The notes under the pieces are model-generated. The model saw only the letters and a list, made by a program, of their open reading frames with translations, ran no database searches and had not been told where the DNA came from. Positions 37,409 through 46,759 of a DNA stretch of 64,000 bases are shown one piece after another (the first letter of the stretch is position 1; every line of letters begins with the position of its first letter). The stretch is from Loxodes magnus. Lineage: Eukaryota; Ciliophora; Karyorelictea; Loxodida; Loxodidae. The position numbers and the translations under genes were made by a program. The stretch covers positions 1-64,000 of the forward strand of contig CAMPDV010000928.1 of assembly GCA_946699065.1 (NCBI GenBank), given 5' to 3'.

Positions 37409-37528
37409 TTTGCATTTCCTGGAATTTCGTCCAGTTCCTGCGGACATTTTTTTAAACGTGGGTGTGTTCCACGACCTTTTTTGAAAGTGGGAGGTTACCA
37501 CTATAAACTTCCAAGTGGTCTTGCAAAG
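37409..37528. ncRNA. Hairpin-rich small RNA candidate
   Basis: A GC-richer island with consecutive short stems: CTGGA-ATTTCG-TCCAG, CGTGG-GTGTGTT-CCACG, AGTGG-GAGGTTA-CCACT and an overlapping CCACT/AAGTGG. T-runs of seven and six lie between the stems on the plus strand, which would end a plus-strand Pol III transcript early. The minus strand, or a Pol II snRNA, is therefore more likely. The family is not recognised. It lies immediately 3' of the minus-strand Gag-like ORF. Confidence 0.4.
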
Positions 37529-37559
37529 AGTTTTTATTTATAAATCCCAGTTTGCGTTA

Positions 37560-38201
37560 TCCATAGTTTGTTAAGTTGTCTTCATGTTCTTTTCTGCTCT
37601 TATTCGTTTATTCTCTTTCATTATCAGCAGTTTCTTAATAAATGATTATTTGATTTGCAATATCAGCACAGTTTATTTTCTCGTTTTTATTTCGTTCTTT
37701 TTATCGATAGTTTATTTTCTATTTTTTCTAGTCTTTAAATGAAGTTCATATCGATCATTTCTTTTCCTGGATTTTATTCTACTTTTGAGTATATTGGTGT
37801 TTTTTCTATTTCCATTTTCGTGTCATATTTAAAGTTTTATTGTGACTAAGTTCAGAGTTGTTCTTCCGTTATCAAATTGCTTTGAATGAGTTGTCTTCTG
37901 AGTATTAATAATTCGTTGTTTTAATCCTCTATGTTATTCATTAATTCCCTTATTTTTCTCCTTAGTTATAAGCTATTTCTTCATACTTTGAAATTAATTT
38001 TTACATTTGATCTAATTAAATTTAAAGTTTTTGATCAGCTTCGTTCTTAGGTTATCTTATCTCTATAGGTCCTACCGTCACTTTACCTTCTGATGACGAA
38101 CTTGACTCCTCTCGTTGCTATTGTTTTTTCTAAATTTCTTTTGCCGCTTTTCTCTTTAGGTTTTTAAGTTAATTCTTTGAGAGTCGAAGAGATTAATCCA
38201 T
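37560..38201 (-). CDS. Gag-like protein with CCHC zinc knuckle
   Basis: Starts at minus-strand ATG 38201 (MDQSLRLSKNQLKNLKRKAA). A Lys/Gln/Glu-rich helical region of about 90 residues follows. After a frame change near 37940 the new frame runs to a CX2CX4HX4C zinc knuckle, CWYCKSNNHLLRNC, at 37628-37672, then a basic tail. This order (coiled coil, then knuckle) is that of retroelement Gag/ORF1 proteins, which bind their RNA in cytoplasmic particles. The second knuckle residue (Trp) is a TGA. No reverse transcriptase follows before the hairpin RNA at 37.5 kb. Whether the frame change is decay, an intron or programmed shifting is unknown. Confidence 0.6.
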
Positions 38202-38990
38202 TTTTTTTCTATTATAAGAGTTTCTAATATTTATATAAGCATTTTACCTCCTTATCTCATAGAATTAGTATTTTCTTATTTGAAATGGTTGTGAAAACAA
38301 ATAAAAAGAAAATTGAAAACAAACAAGAAGAAAATTGAAAATAAGAAAAGAGAGGAAAATGCGAGAAAAAAATTTAGAACCAATATAGAAGAAACAATTG
38401 AACAGGAGTAGGAAGAATTAACTAGAGGTTGATAATAAACTTACATAAACTCTTATACTTAACATAATTCCCATGAAATAAACTATAAGTAGTGTAATTA
38501 TGTCCCAATACTCAAAGTATTGAAATTTTTTTATCTTATTATTATTATTATTTTAATCCTTTATTTTCATAACTGTTTTATTTATTATTTCTACTATATA
38601 TTTAAGTATTTTGAAATTCTCATAATCTCTTTTAAAGCAATCCATAAATTTATGAGAGATTATTAATATTTTATTAAATCTATTATTTTACTTTATCTTC
38701 ATAAAAATTTAAAAAAAACATTTTGCAACAAAAAATTTCTCTTACAGATAGAATAAAAATATATTTGAAAATAAGGTTTAATTCTTAGGAGAAAGCTTAA
38801 AAAAAGGTTATAAAGATAAAAGATTTTCAAAGTTAAATTGTTTGTTATTTATTTTTAATTTAAAATAGAAATTTTTATTCTTAATATATTAAAATAATTA
38901 ATAGCTTAGAATATTTCTAGAAAACCTAACTAAATTGAATATGAAATAAAAATAATTTTCAAATAATAATAAGTTTTATTAAAATATTTT
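38202..38990. other. AT-rich spacer
   Basis: Purine-rich to about 38440, then AT-rich with a short (TTA)n tract near 38537. No gene or RNA structure recognised. Confidence 0.4.
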
Positions 38991-38992
38991 AA

Positions 38993-39140
38993 AACCGCCA
39001 TAGTTGTTCGAAGGTGAACAACAAGGTCGTCTTCATCAGAGGTTGGGGAAGTTAAGTACCCATAATCGACTTTATGTCTTCCTCTGCTTTGGTTTGGCCT
39101 CGAGACATAAGATTCTTAGACCTTCGGCACTAGCTTCGTT
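38993..39140 (+). ncRNA. Structured RNA candidate, copy A
   Basis: Begins AACCGCCATA. GTTGTTC pairs with GAACAAC around GAAGGT. CAGAGG pairs with CCTCTG around a GGG/CCC inner stem (GGGGAAGTTAAGTACCC). A last stem pairs CATAAG/CTTAG-type ends. GAAGTTAAGTAC recalls the 5S rRNA internal-promoter segment, but the rest does not fit 5S. The block from CTTCATCAGAGG is repeated at 39181. Confidence 0.45.
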
Positions 39141-39180
39141 TATTTTTAACTCTGGAACTAAAAAGAAATAATATTGCGAG

Positions 39181-39290
39181 CTTCATCAGAGGTGGGGAAT
39201 TTAAGTACCCATAATTGACACATGTCATCCTCTGCTTTGGTGATGCAATGAGACACAATTCTGCCATGTCCTTGGACCTCCAGCAAGTAT
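39181..39290 (+). ncRNA. Structured RNA candidate, copy B
   Basis: A diverged direct repeat of the 3' two thirds of copy A. It keeps the CAGAGG/CCTCTG stem and the GGGGAATTTAAGTACCC inner stem while other positions differ (CTTTGGT kept, following bases changed). Stem preservation with changed flanks supports an RNA role. The strand is assumed from copy A. Confidence 0.45.
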
Positions 39291-39316
39291 TAAAGATTAC
39301 GAGTATTCTAAAATTA

Positions 39317-39430
39317 TATCAGTATTGAACATTTTTATCAGTACTGAATAATTATACCAGTATTGAACAAGGTTTATCAGTATCTGATAATTTTATCAGT
39401 AAGAAACATTCTTGTCAGTATGAAACATTT
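39317..39430. repeat. Six degenerate 19-bp repeats
   Basis: The unit approximates TATCAGTATTGAACATTTT. Six tandem copies lie between structured RNA copy B and the hairpin element at 39436, with increasing divergence toward the 3' end (TATCAGTAAGAAACATTCT, TGTCAGTATGAAACATTTT). Confidence 0.7.
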
Positions 39431-39435
39431 TTTTT

Positions 39436-39477
39436 AAAGAGCTGCGCACCAACGAGAGTGCTACGCGCTCTATAATC
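39436..39477. repeat. Short dispersed hairpin element, copy 2
   Basis: AAAGAGCTGCGCA at the start and GCGCTCTATAATC at the end. The stem is stronger than in the 28100 copy (AGAGC-GCG against CGC-GCTCT). It is preceded by an eight-T run and followed by ATTTATTTATT, as in copy 1. Confidence 0.6.
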
Positions 39478-39479
39478 AA

Positions 39480-39775
39480 ATTTATTTATTTATTTAATTA
39501 AATTATCCATAAAAGCTTATATTTTCACTTATACAAGCAATACATGCTAAATCTCTATTAACTTTAGTTAAAAATAGATTCTTAAAAGTATTAATAATTA
39601 AATTTGTAAACTGTAATAGTAGTTATTTTCTATAATTGTTTAACCTTTTAAGCATTATTTATTTATCTCTTTACTAAGGATAAACATTTATGGGTAATTA
39701 GTTTTTTCTTTATTTTTTATGATTAAATTAAATTAAAGTTATTCAGAGAAGGGATTGTTTTCTTAATAGTTTCCT
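39480..39775. other. AT-rich spacer
   Basis: Nothing recognised between the hairpin element and the 3' end of the next minus-strand Gag-like ORF. Confidence 0.4.
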
Positions 39776-39779
39776 ACTC

Positions 39780-40601
39780 CCTATCCAACTGATAGGTACT
39801 TGAACTCTTGGTGGTCTGTTCCTCCAGTCACTTTCAAGTCTTCGCAGTGGATTGCTCCGAATATTGCTTTTCTTCCTGTAAATATTCCCACTGCTAGTTG
39901 GGTAGAATTAGGTTAGTTCGTTTCAAATTTTCTTTTGTATCTCTTTTCTTTATCTGCATTTCCTTCAGAGATGGTTTATTCTTCCACAGATAAAGCATTT
40001 TTTCTTAAAGTATCTTTCTTTAGTTAATTCAATTTGTTTATTCTAGGTTAATATTGTTTTCAATTTTCTCTAACTTGATGTGCATGTTCTCGTTCATATC
40101 ATATAGATATTCCAACTGCCTGTCGAATTCGTCAATTCGAATATTCATGGCAGCTTAGTTTTTGTTTCTAGGAGCATGGGTTTCCTCATCTTCTAAATGC
40201 TCTTGCTATTCTTGAGCTAGTTCTTCAATCTGTTTTTCCAGGTCTTTATTTTTTCCTATTAATGCTAAGATAAGCTTAGCCATTTCCTCCTTCGTCATTC
40301 CTAAGATTTGTTCTTTATTGAGATCTCCGAGGTCCATGTAGGGGTTGAATGTCCTAATCTAGGCCTGAAAGTTACTAATCTTTTGCTTCTTGGGAAGGTC
40401 CTCAGTCGATATTGTTGCATGTTAGTGTTTCTAGGGTTGTCTGGGGGGTGTTGTTTAGAGTTGCTCCTATATGGTTTAAGAAGAAGGTTTGGTTTTGGAA
40501 GATGACGTGTGGTGTTTAGAAATTTAGGTTTCCTGCTTCCTCTCTTCCTTTTTAGCTTAGAAAGAGGTGGTATAGAAGCCCTTTTTGAAACCTTCTACCA
40601 T
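39780..40601 (-). CDS. Gag-like protein with CCHC zinc knuckle
   Basis: ATG at 40601 opens MVEGFKKGFYTTSF. A Lys/Gln/Pro-rich region follows, then a helical core (MTKEEMAKLILALIGKNKDL; EQIEELAQEQQEHLEDEE; IDEFDRQLEYLYDMNENMHI). Near 40030 the frame must change. In the new frame KERYFKKKCFICGRINHLWRKC contains a CX2CX4HX4C knuckle at 39956-39997, followed by a basic, Arg-rich tail to about 39780. Its Trp is a TGA. TAA/TAG serve as Gln throughout. This is the best preserved of the Gag-like loci and has more GC and better codon variety than its surroundings. No protease or polymerase domain was seen nearby. Confidence 0.65.
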
Positions 40602-40879
40602 ATTTTTTATCTTTTTTATGATAAAATTATTTTATATAAGCACTAAAATATACAATGATAGCTAATTTTTATATTGAGTTTACACTATGCTTTATATATT
40701 TATTCTTATAATCTAAATCATTGTAATTAAAGAGGGTCTTAATCAATTTATTGAAAAACTAAATCTGATTTAGTTTAATAAAAAAACTAAAATATGCTTC
40801 AGTAAATTAAGATTTTTAACTATTTAGATATTTCTTAAGTTATTACATTAGTTCATTTTCATTTTAATAATTTATCAAA

Positions 40880-41537
40880 TTCTATTGCTTTTCCACAAAT
40901 GTTAGCTGAATTCCATTTTCCTCTTTTAATTGCATATAACCTTAGTTTTCCTGAGTTTCTAAAGAAAAATATGTAATCTCATTATACAATAGGCTTGGAA
41001 TATTATATAAGAAATTTCATCCATTTTTTCTCCATGATCTGTTATTTATTTGAAATCATAAGCAAAAGTTCTTCTTAAATCCCCATCACTACATCAGATA
41101 TAGCAACTTTATTCTTTCTTTGAATACGCAGCCCTTTATGAACTTTTATTCTTAAATTAAACTTATAAATGTATTCATTTCTATTCAATATTTGAATAAG
41201 TATAAATAGAATTTTAAGATTATCTTTTATCAAAGTCAAACTTGTCAAAAGCAATAAAATCTTCTTTTACTAAGCAAAGTTCAAACGTTCTCATTATTAT
41301 TGGAAAGTCTTCGAAATAAGGAGCAAACTTGAATTTTTTCATATTAAAAACTTCATGTGATTTGGTAGCTTCTCCTCCTATTAAATAAACTGAAGCTTTA
41401 TCATCAAATATAGTTCCATGATGACTTCTGCTAAAAAATGTTTCCAACTCTTAAGTTTTATATTAATCATTTTTCTATTTGAAGAATAGTGAATCTTTTT
41501 GAAGATTTACTTTCTCCAGAAAATATTGATAAGTCAT
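40880..41537 (-). CDS. Kelch-like repeat protein fragment
   Basis: From ATG 41537 one minus-strand frame gives a helical lead-in, then VYLIGGEATKSHEVFNM and, one blade later, SIYTYSNIEQKWIHL followed by SSQRAAYSK. Hydrophobic-GG, then a Y-x(n)-W pattern 60-70 residues on, is the Kelch/beta-propeller signature. The Trp is encoded by TGA. Kelch proteins usually act as binding scaffolds. Only about two blades are recognisable, so this is either a short or a truncated gene. The C-terminal stretch to about 40880 is less convincing. The upstream limit is uncertain. Confidence 0.55.
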
Positions 41538-41869
41538 CTTTTATCTATTCAACGTAATAATTTTCCTGTAAATTTCGGAAATTTAATTTACTTTAGAATT
41601 CGTTAATAAGCCACTTCTAAAAATGAAGCAAGATAAAGTATTGGAAGAATACAGAATAGTAGAGTACATTTTAAACTATTAATGGCAAAGGTTTGGAAAA
41701 ATTTCGTATTTGTTAATCATCAAATGTACTTTGCTAAATAGCACTCCAATCTATTTAGCCTTCTATGATATTTTGCACGTTTTTCTAAGACATAACAACC
41801 CGATAATAAATTCTGACTTAGTATGAAAATCCTTTCTATAAAATAAATAAACAATATCGAATTTAAAGT

Positions 41870-42080
41870 TGCGCTATTAATTTAATTCCTAACTATTTGA
41901 CAGAAATTAAAATTAACTAAAGAATTAGAAGATAAGGAACAAATTAATAAAATTCTTAATTAATAGCTTAAAAAATAAAATATTACTAATTTATTGATTC
42001 AACTAAATGATAACGAAGATGATATTTATCAATTTTTTATTTTTTTACTTTTAAGTTCTATATAAGTTTCGAGAGGTTAA
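41870..42080 (+). CDS. Short coiled-coil fragment
   Basis: The plus-strand frame reads KLKLTKELEDKEQINKILNQ, then NLLIQLNDNEDDIYQFF, with a heptad-like hydrophobic spacing. No start or domain could be fixed. It may be an exon or remnant. Confidence 0.35.
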
Positions 42081-42089
42081 TATAAGAAA

Positions 42090-42590
42090 AGAAATATCTC
42101 TATTGAAGTAAATCAAAATTATTAAAAATAGAAATCTTAAATTTCTTAGTTGAATCCTGAGCTACCAATTTTCAAAAGATTAAAAATAAAGAGCTGCATT
42201 AATTCAATATATGGTAAATAAAAGGCACATTATTAGTTTTCCTTGATTAGGATTTTTTTATTTGTTCAATAATCATTAATTAATGCTTTAATAATTAAGC
42301 ATAAGAAAGAATCTTATAAAAAGCTAATTTAATAATTATTTTTAATTTTATTATTTATAAAATAAAATTCTTACATTCGAACATCTATAAGTAAATAGTT
42401 AATAGATATTAGGTTGAGTTATTCTAATAGATGCTTATTTAGCTGCCAAAGTTTTGAATTAGCAAAATTTTTTAATTTATTTAATTTTTAATTTTCCTTC
42501 TAAATTACAAGTAGATAGTTCTTACTATCCTTATAATTATTTATTATGACTTATATTATATGATATGAACTAGTATCTTAAAAAGACTTA
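42090..42590. other. AT-rich spacer
   Basis: No gene recognised. Confidence 0.4.
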
Positions 42591-42599
42591 GTTAATTAA

Positions 42600-42960
42600 A
42601 AAATAAACAAAAAATGAAAAGTTTTAAGTTTTTATGATTTTAATAATTTATTCATGCAAAGAAAGGTTATTATAACTAAAAAATACCAGATACTTATAGC
42701 TTATTTTATCTTAACTTGAAAGATTTTAAGAAAAACAAGGAATTTATTAATGATCTTAGTTTTCTTATTATGTTCACTTGCAATAAAACCTTAGCGCTAA
42801 ATAATAATTTAAGTTTTATATCAACATATTCAGTCTCTTCATTATCTAGGTTTTATTTGGTGAAGTGTTATAAATATCTTCAATCAATAAAAAATTAGAA
42901 ACAACCTAGCTATCTAAATTTAGAAGATTTTAACTTTGTAATTTAATATTTTTTATAAAA
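42600..42960 (+). CDS. Small unidentified protein start
   Basis: The plus-strand frame gives KDFKKNKEFINDLSFLIMFT, then YSVSSLSRFYLVKCYKYLQS and, reading through TAG as Gln, QPSYLNLEDFNFVI. The arrangement (hydrophobic helix, VSSLSRF, then a short helix) vaguely recalls F-box starts of ciliate LRR proteins. Start codon and end are unclear. Confidence 0.3.
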
Positions 42961-43454
42961 TTCTATTAATAAAAATTAATTAAGATCTTGATTTGTTAAA
43001 AAACAGGAGTTGCATGTTTTGTTTCAATTTTTTAATAAATTGCTGAGTTATAAACTTCGCTTCATTAACTTATATACAATTTTCTTTTGTATAAATTTAA
43101 AATTTATTAGAGCTATTACTTAAATAATAGATCTGTTTAGTTAGTAAACTAAATTTAAATTATTATTTTATAAATAAAAGATATTTAATTATATAACCAT
43201 ATGATTCCTTTATTTTGTCAGATGATTTTAAAAGAGTCAAACAATTTATTTTTACTATCTTTCTATTTAAAAAAATCAGAAAGCTTTTAATTTAAAATTC
43301 ATCAAAGCTTTTAAATCATTTTATCTTTTATCTAAAATTAATAGTTTCTTCTAATCTAAAAAAAGCAAAAATAAAATTATTAATCATTTGAGCAAAAAAT
43401 TTGATTTATCTTTAGAAAGAAGCTTTTAGACTGATTAAAGATTAAATTAAATTA

Positions 43455-44450
43455 AATTAAATAATGTTCGCCTTTCAGCTTAATAAAATAATTTTTATGA
43501 TATCACTCTCATTCTGAAACTCTTAGGTCTTCATTATTGTTTTGATTTGATTTTTTTTAGTTTAGTTTCTCTTCTTTTTGTATCTTAGTTCATTCTAAAA
43601 ATAATTATTTTAAGTCTTCTTTATTCAAATATTACTAATGGATTTATTTTTCCATCAATCATTCTTAAAATCAAGTTATTTGTTAATGTTTTTGTTTTAT
43701 GCTAGACCATGTTTTTTAATCTTAAGATCAATATCTTCTAGGATTTATTTATTCTTTTTTGTTTCTTAATTTATTAATATTTGATTACATTCTAGCATTT
43801 CTTTTAAATTTTTCTCTATTTTTTATTAGTTTCATTGTTTATTGTATATTTATTATTTCCTTCTTTTCAGATTTATGTTTATGTGTAAGTTTTATAATGT
43901 TTCTTGTATCTGAAGACTGTTTTCTTATATAATTTATCTGTAATACTAGCAATCAAAGACATGTTCAAATTTTTCTTATTGCTAACAAATGCATAGTATC
44001 TACTCTTAATCAATATGTCTTTCTGAGAGATCAGCTCTAAAAAATATTAATTGCGTTCTTAGTCTATAAATTAATTTTTATTCTTTTATTAATTCTTTGT
44101 TTGTTGTTATATAAGTAATTTTTTTTAATTTAGTCTCATTTTTATATTGTCTATAAATTATTTCGGCTGTTTTCATATCTTATATTCTCTATATCGTTTC
44201 CTCGAAAAATTTTTTTGTATTTTTTTTAGATTTCTTTAGTATAATTGTTTATGTTAAGATCTTTTATTTATTCATTGTTTATTTCATAGTATTATTCAAT
44301 TTTTTTAATTCTTTTTTAGACTGATTAAAGATAAAATAAGTTGAAGTTTATATTTTTTCTTCTGTTTTCAAATATTTAATTTTATTTCCATCCTCGCTCT
44401 ATAACTTTAAGATGAATTAACTTGGTATATTTACCAAATACAGAAATAAT
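43455..44450 (-). CDS. Coiled-coil protein
   Basis: One minus-strand frame runs about 330 codons with no frame change: LQSEDGNKIKYLKTEEKIQT, KKFFEETIQRIQDMKTAEII, RADLSERHIDQEQILCICQQ, KEMLECNQILINQETKKNKQ. It is dominated by Lys, Gln, Glu, Asn and Ile in heptad-like spacing, typical of long cytoskeletal or ciliary coiled coils. Only a few TGA codons occur, all acceptable as Trp (for example NDWWKN, one TGA then one TGG). No globular domain is recognised. Start and stop are not defined by clear signals. Confidence 0.6.
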
Positions 44451-44793
44451 TACTAAACGGATTTATAGTAATTTTATTTTCCAAGCACCTTGTCATACTG
44501 AATAAAAGATAGCTCTAAAGTATAAAAGAAAATGATAAAACTGAAATTAATTAATTTTAAATTAGCAACTTTTATAAGATTTGAAATCAAAAAGTTATTT
44601 AACTTAATTAAAAAATTCAGCTTAAATAATTAAGGTTTAAATAAAATTATTTTAAAGGTATAATATTAGTTATAATTTTGTAAGTGTGTAAAGTGAAATC
44701 TAGGAGATTAAATATTCAGCTTAGTTAAATAATAATTTCTAATTTTAGATAGATTTAATTAATATTTAAGTTATTTCACTTTTATAAAAAGAA

Positions 44794-44866
44794 GCCCGGC
44801 TAACTCAGTCGGTAGAGCGTCAGACTCTTAATCTGGTGGTCGTGGGTTCGAGCCCCACGTTGGGCG
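44794..44866 (+). tRNA. tRNA-Lys (CUU)
   Basis: A 73-nt cloverleaf: acceptor GCCCGGC pairs with GTTGGGC using two G-U pairs; D arm TAACTCAGTCGGTAGAGC; anticodon loop ACTCTTAAT with CUU; T arm CGTGGGTTCGAGCCCCACG. A T-run follows as terminator. It converges on tRNA-Glu. Confidence 0.97.
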
Positions 44867-44905
44867 TTTTTAATTTTATATACTTAGTAGGAATTAGCAA
44901 AATAG

Positions 44906-44977
44906 TTCCGCATCCGGGGCTTGAACCCGGGTCTTTCGGGTGAGAGCCGAATATCCTAACCACTAGACTAATGCGGA
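44906..44977 (-). tRNA. tRNA-Glu (CUC)
   Basis: The minus strand gives TCCGCAT/ATGCGGA acceptor arms, D arm TAGTCTAGTGGTTAGGATA, anticodon CUC in GGCTCTCACC, and T arm CCGGGTTCAAGCCCCGG. It lies 39 bp from tRNA-Lys, tail to tail. Confidence 0.97.
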
Positions 44978-45385
44978 TTTAATTTATTAAAAATGAAAAT
45001 AATTTAAACATGCTAATAATAAAGAAAATTACTTTATCTAATTTTAATTATTTAGATTTAACTAAATCTTAAAATTTTTAAACAATTAGAACAAAATATA
45101 CCTATTGTAATTTGAAACTGATAGATTACTTATTTAAGTGCTTTTGTTTTATTTTTTAATAATTATTTGAAAAAAGTAGAGTCTATTTTATCTAAAATTA
45201 TTTAGGAATAACAACCTCTTAGTTTTTATTAAAAAGATTTAATAATTTGAATAAAGTTTAAACAAACATAAAGCTATATTAAACTGATTATTAAATAACG
45301 CTTTAAAGTTTTCTGGTTTGTAATAATTATATTAATTAAAATATTTTTATATTTAAGATCTATTTTATAAACTTATTAGCATAAA

Positions 45386-46702
45386 ATGGAACATTTCTTT
45401 AAAAAGTGTCTCTTCTTAAAGGGATTCATCTCAGCCAAATTACGATCAGTAAATAATACTTTAAGATCTCAAAATTATGCAATAGAAATTTTAAACTTTT
45501 AAGACAAGTATAAAAGCTCGAAAAAAGATGAATACATTATGATTAATTCAAATATACAAAAACTGAGAATAAGTTTGCAGCGAATATCAGAATATATTAA
45601 TTGGAAACAAAATTCAAAGCAATTGTCAGAGCTGATGGAAAGCATATTCCTCTAAAAGATATCGATGAACGGTCAGATGGATGTGGAATAACAACCTATG
45701 ATAAATTATATTACCAATCGGAAAATAATTAGATGTTGATATTCAAATGGTCAGTCATAAAGTGCGAACTTGTTTCCAATTTAGACTAAAAGAAAAGAAT
45801 CATAGAAAATTAATAGATAAATATATTCAGACTTTATTGCAATTAAGAAGGAAAAATTTGAAGGAAAAAAATACTCAAACTAAACAAAGAATCTCCATTT
45901 ATTTAATATACATTTTATGAATTCAATAAGAAATAATCGGGATTCTACCTATCGGAAAATATTAGAACGAACAAATCAAAAATTATCAAGACTTATGATA
46001 GACATGATCAAAACAAATTCGGAGTTAATTGTTTTATTTAACAATAAACTTTTAATTTGTGATGAACCAAATATATGTGAAATCACGTTAATTAATTATT
46101 ATTCTATTACTATTCTTAAAAAAGGAAAATTTTAGACAGATTCTGTAAGGAGTCTATTCACAATAAGTGGTTAATGAAAATATATTAAATATCCTTATTA
46201 CATAATATTTAATAGAGTCATATAAGTCTAAATTTATTAACTTTACAAATAGAATTACAAAATGTAATCAAATCTTAATTAATAGAGCTTAAATGAATTA
46301 GGATACATCTACAAGAGAAAATTTGATTAGAAATAAAGTTAGAATTGGAAATGACAAGAGTAAAGGGAGGAGAGAGGAGTAGAGACTTATAAAAATTTAT
46401 TTTTAATACCAAAGCAATCTGGTGTCCAGCATGAAGAGGTGAAAATTCTCTATAATTGCTAAACTTAATTTATCCTATTATTATTTCTATCTTAATTAAT
46501 AGAGCAACAATATTATTTAATTATCATAAGTTAAAGAAATTAATTTTTATCCTTCTCAAATTTAAATTATCTTACTTTATACATTTTCAAAACATTTTTA
46601 TTTATCAACTTTTTAAATATTTTATAATTATGCTTAAATTTATAATTTTAATATGAATTAGAAGATAAGAAAATAAAGGAAAATTAATTTTAAGAAAGGT
46701 GA
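45386..46702 (+). CDS. Unidentified 438-residue protein
   Basis: ATG 45386 opens one frame of 439 codons ending at TGA 46700. It includes MEHFFKKCLFLKGFISAKLR, KQLSELMESIFLQKISMNGQ, NRDSTYRKILERTNQKLSRL and NKLLICDEPNICEITLINYY. The end (YELEDKKIKENQFQER then TGA) is charged and looks like a natural C-terminus. A hydrophobic stretch just before it could contain one or two membrane spans. At least three internal TGA codons read as Trp (RCWYSN, GQWKYIKY, WKWQEQ). It is Lys/Asn/Ile-rich with no recognised domain. Continuous frame, sensible N-terminus and C-terminus make it one of the better gene models. It converges on the LRR gene. Confidence 0.55.
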
Positions 46703-46759
46703 ATTTTTAAATTTGCAAAAATAAAATAAAAATTAGATTATTTAAGTTAGCATTCTAAA

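Noticed and set aside
38993..39140. 5S rRNA gene
   Set aside because: Only the GAAGTTAAGTAC segment resembles 5S; the remaining stems and length do not fit.
40308..40505. Plus-strand 65-codon ORF
   Set aside because: It is antisense to the N-terminal part of the Gag-like ORF starting at 40601.
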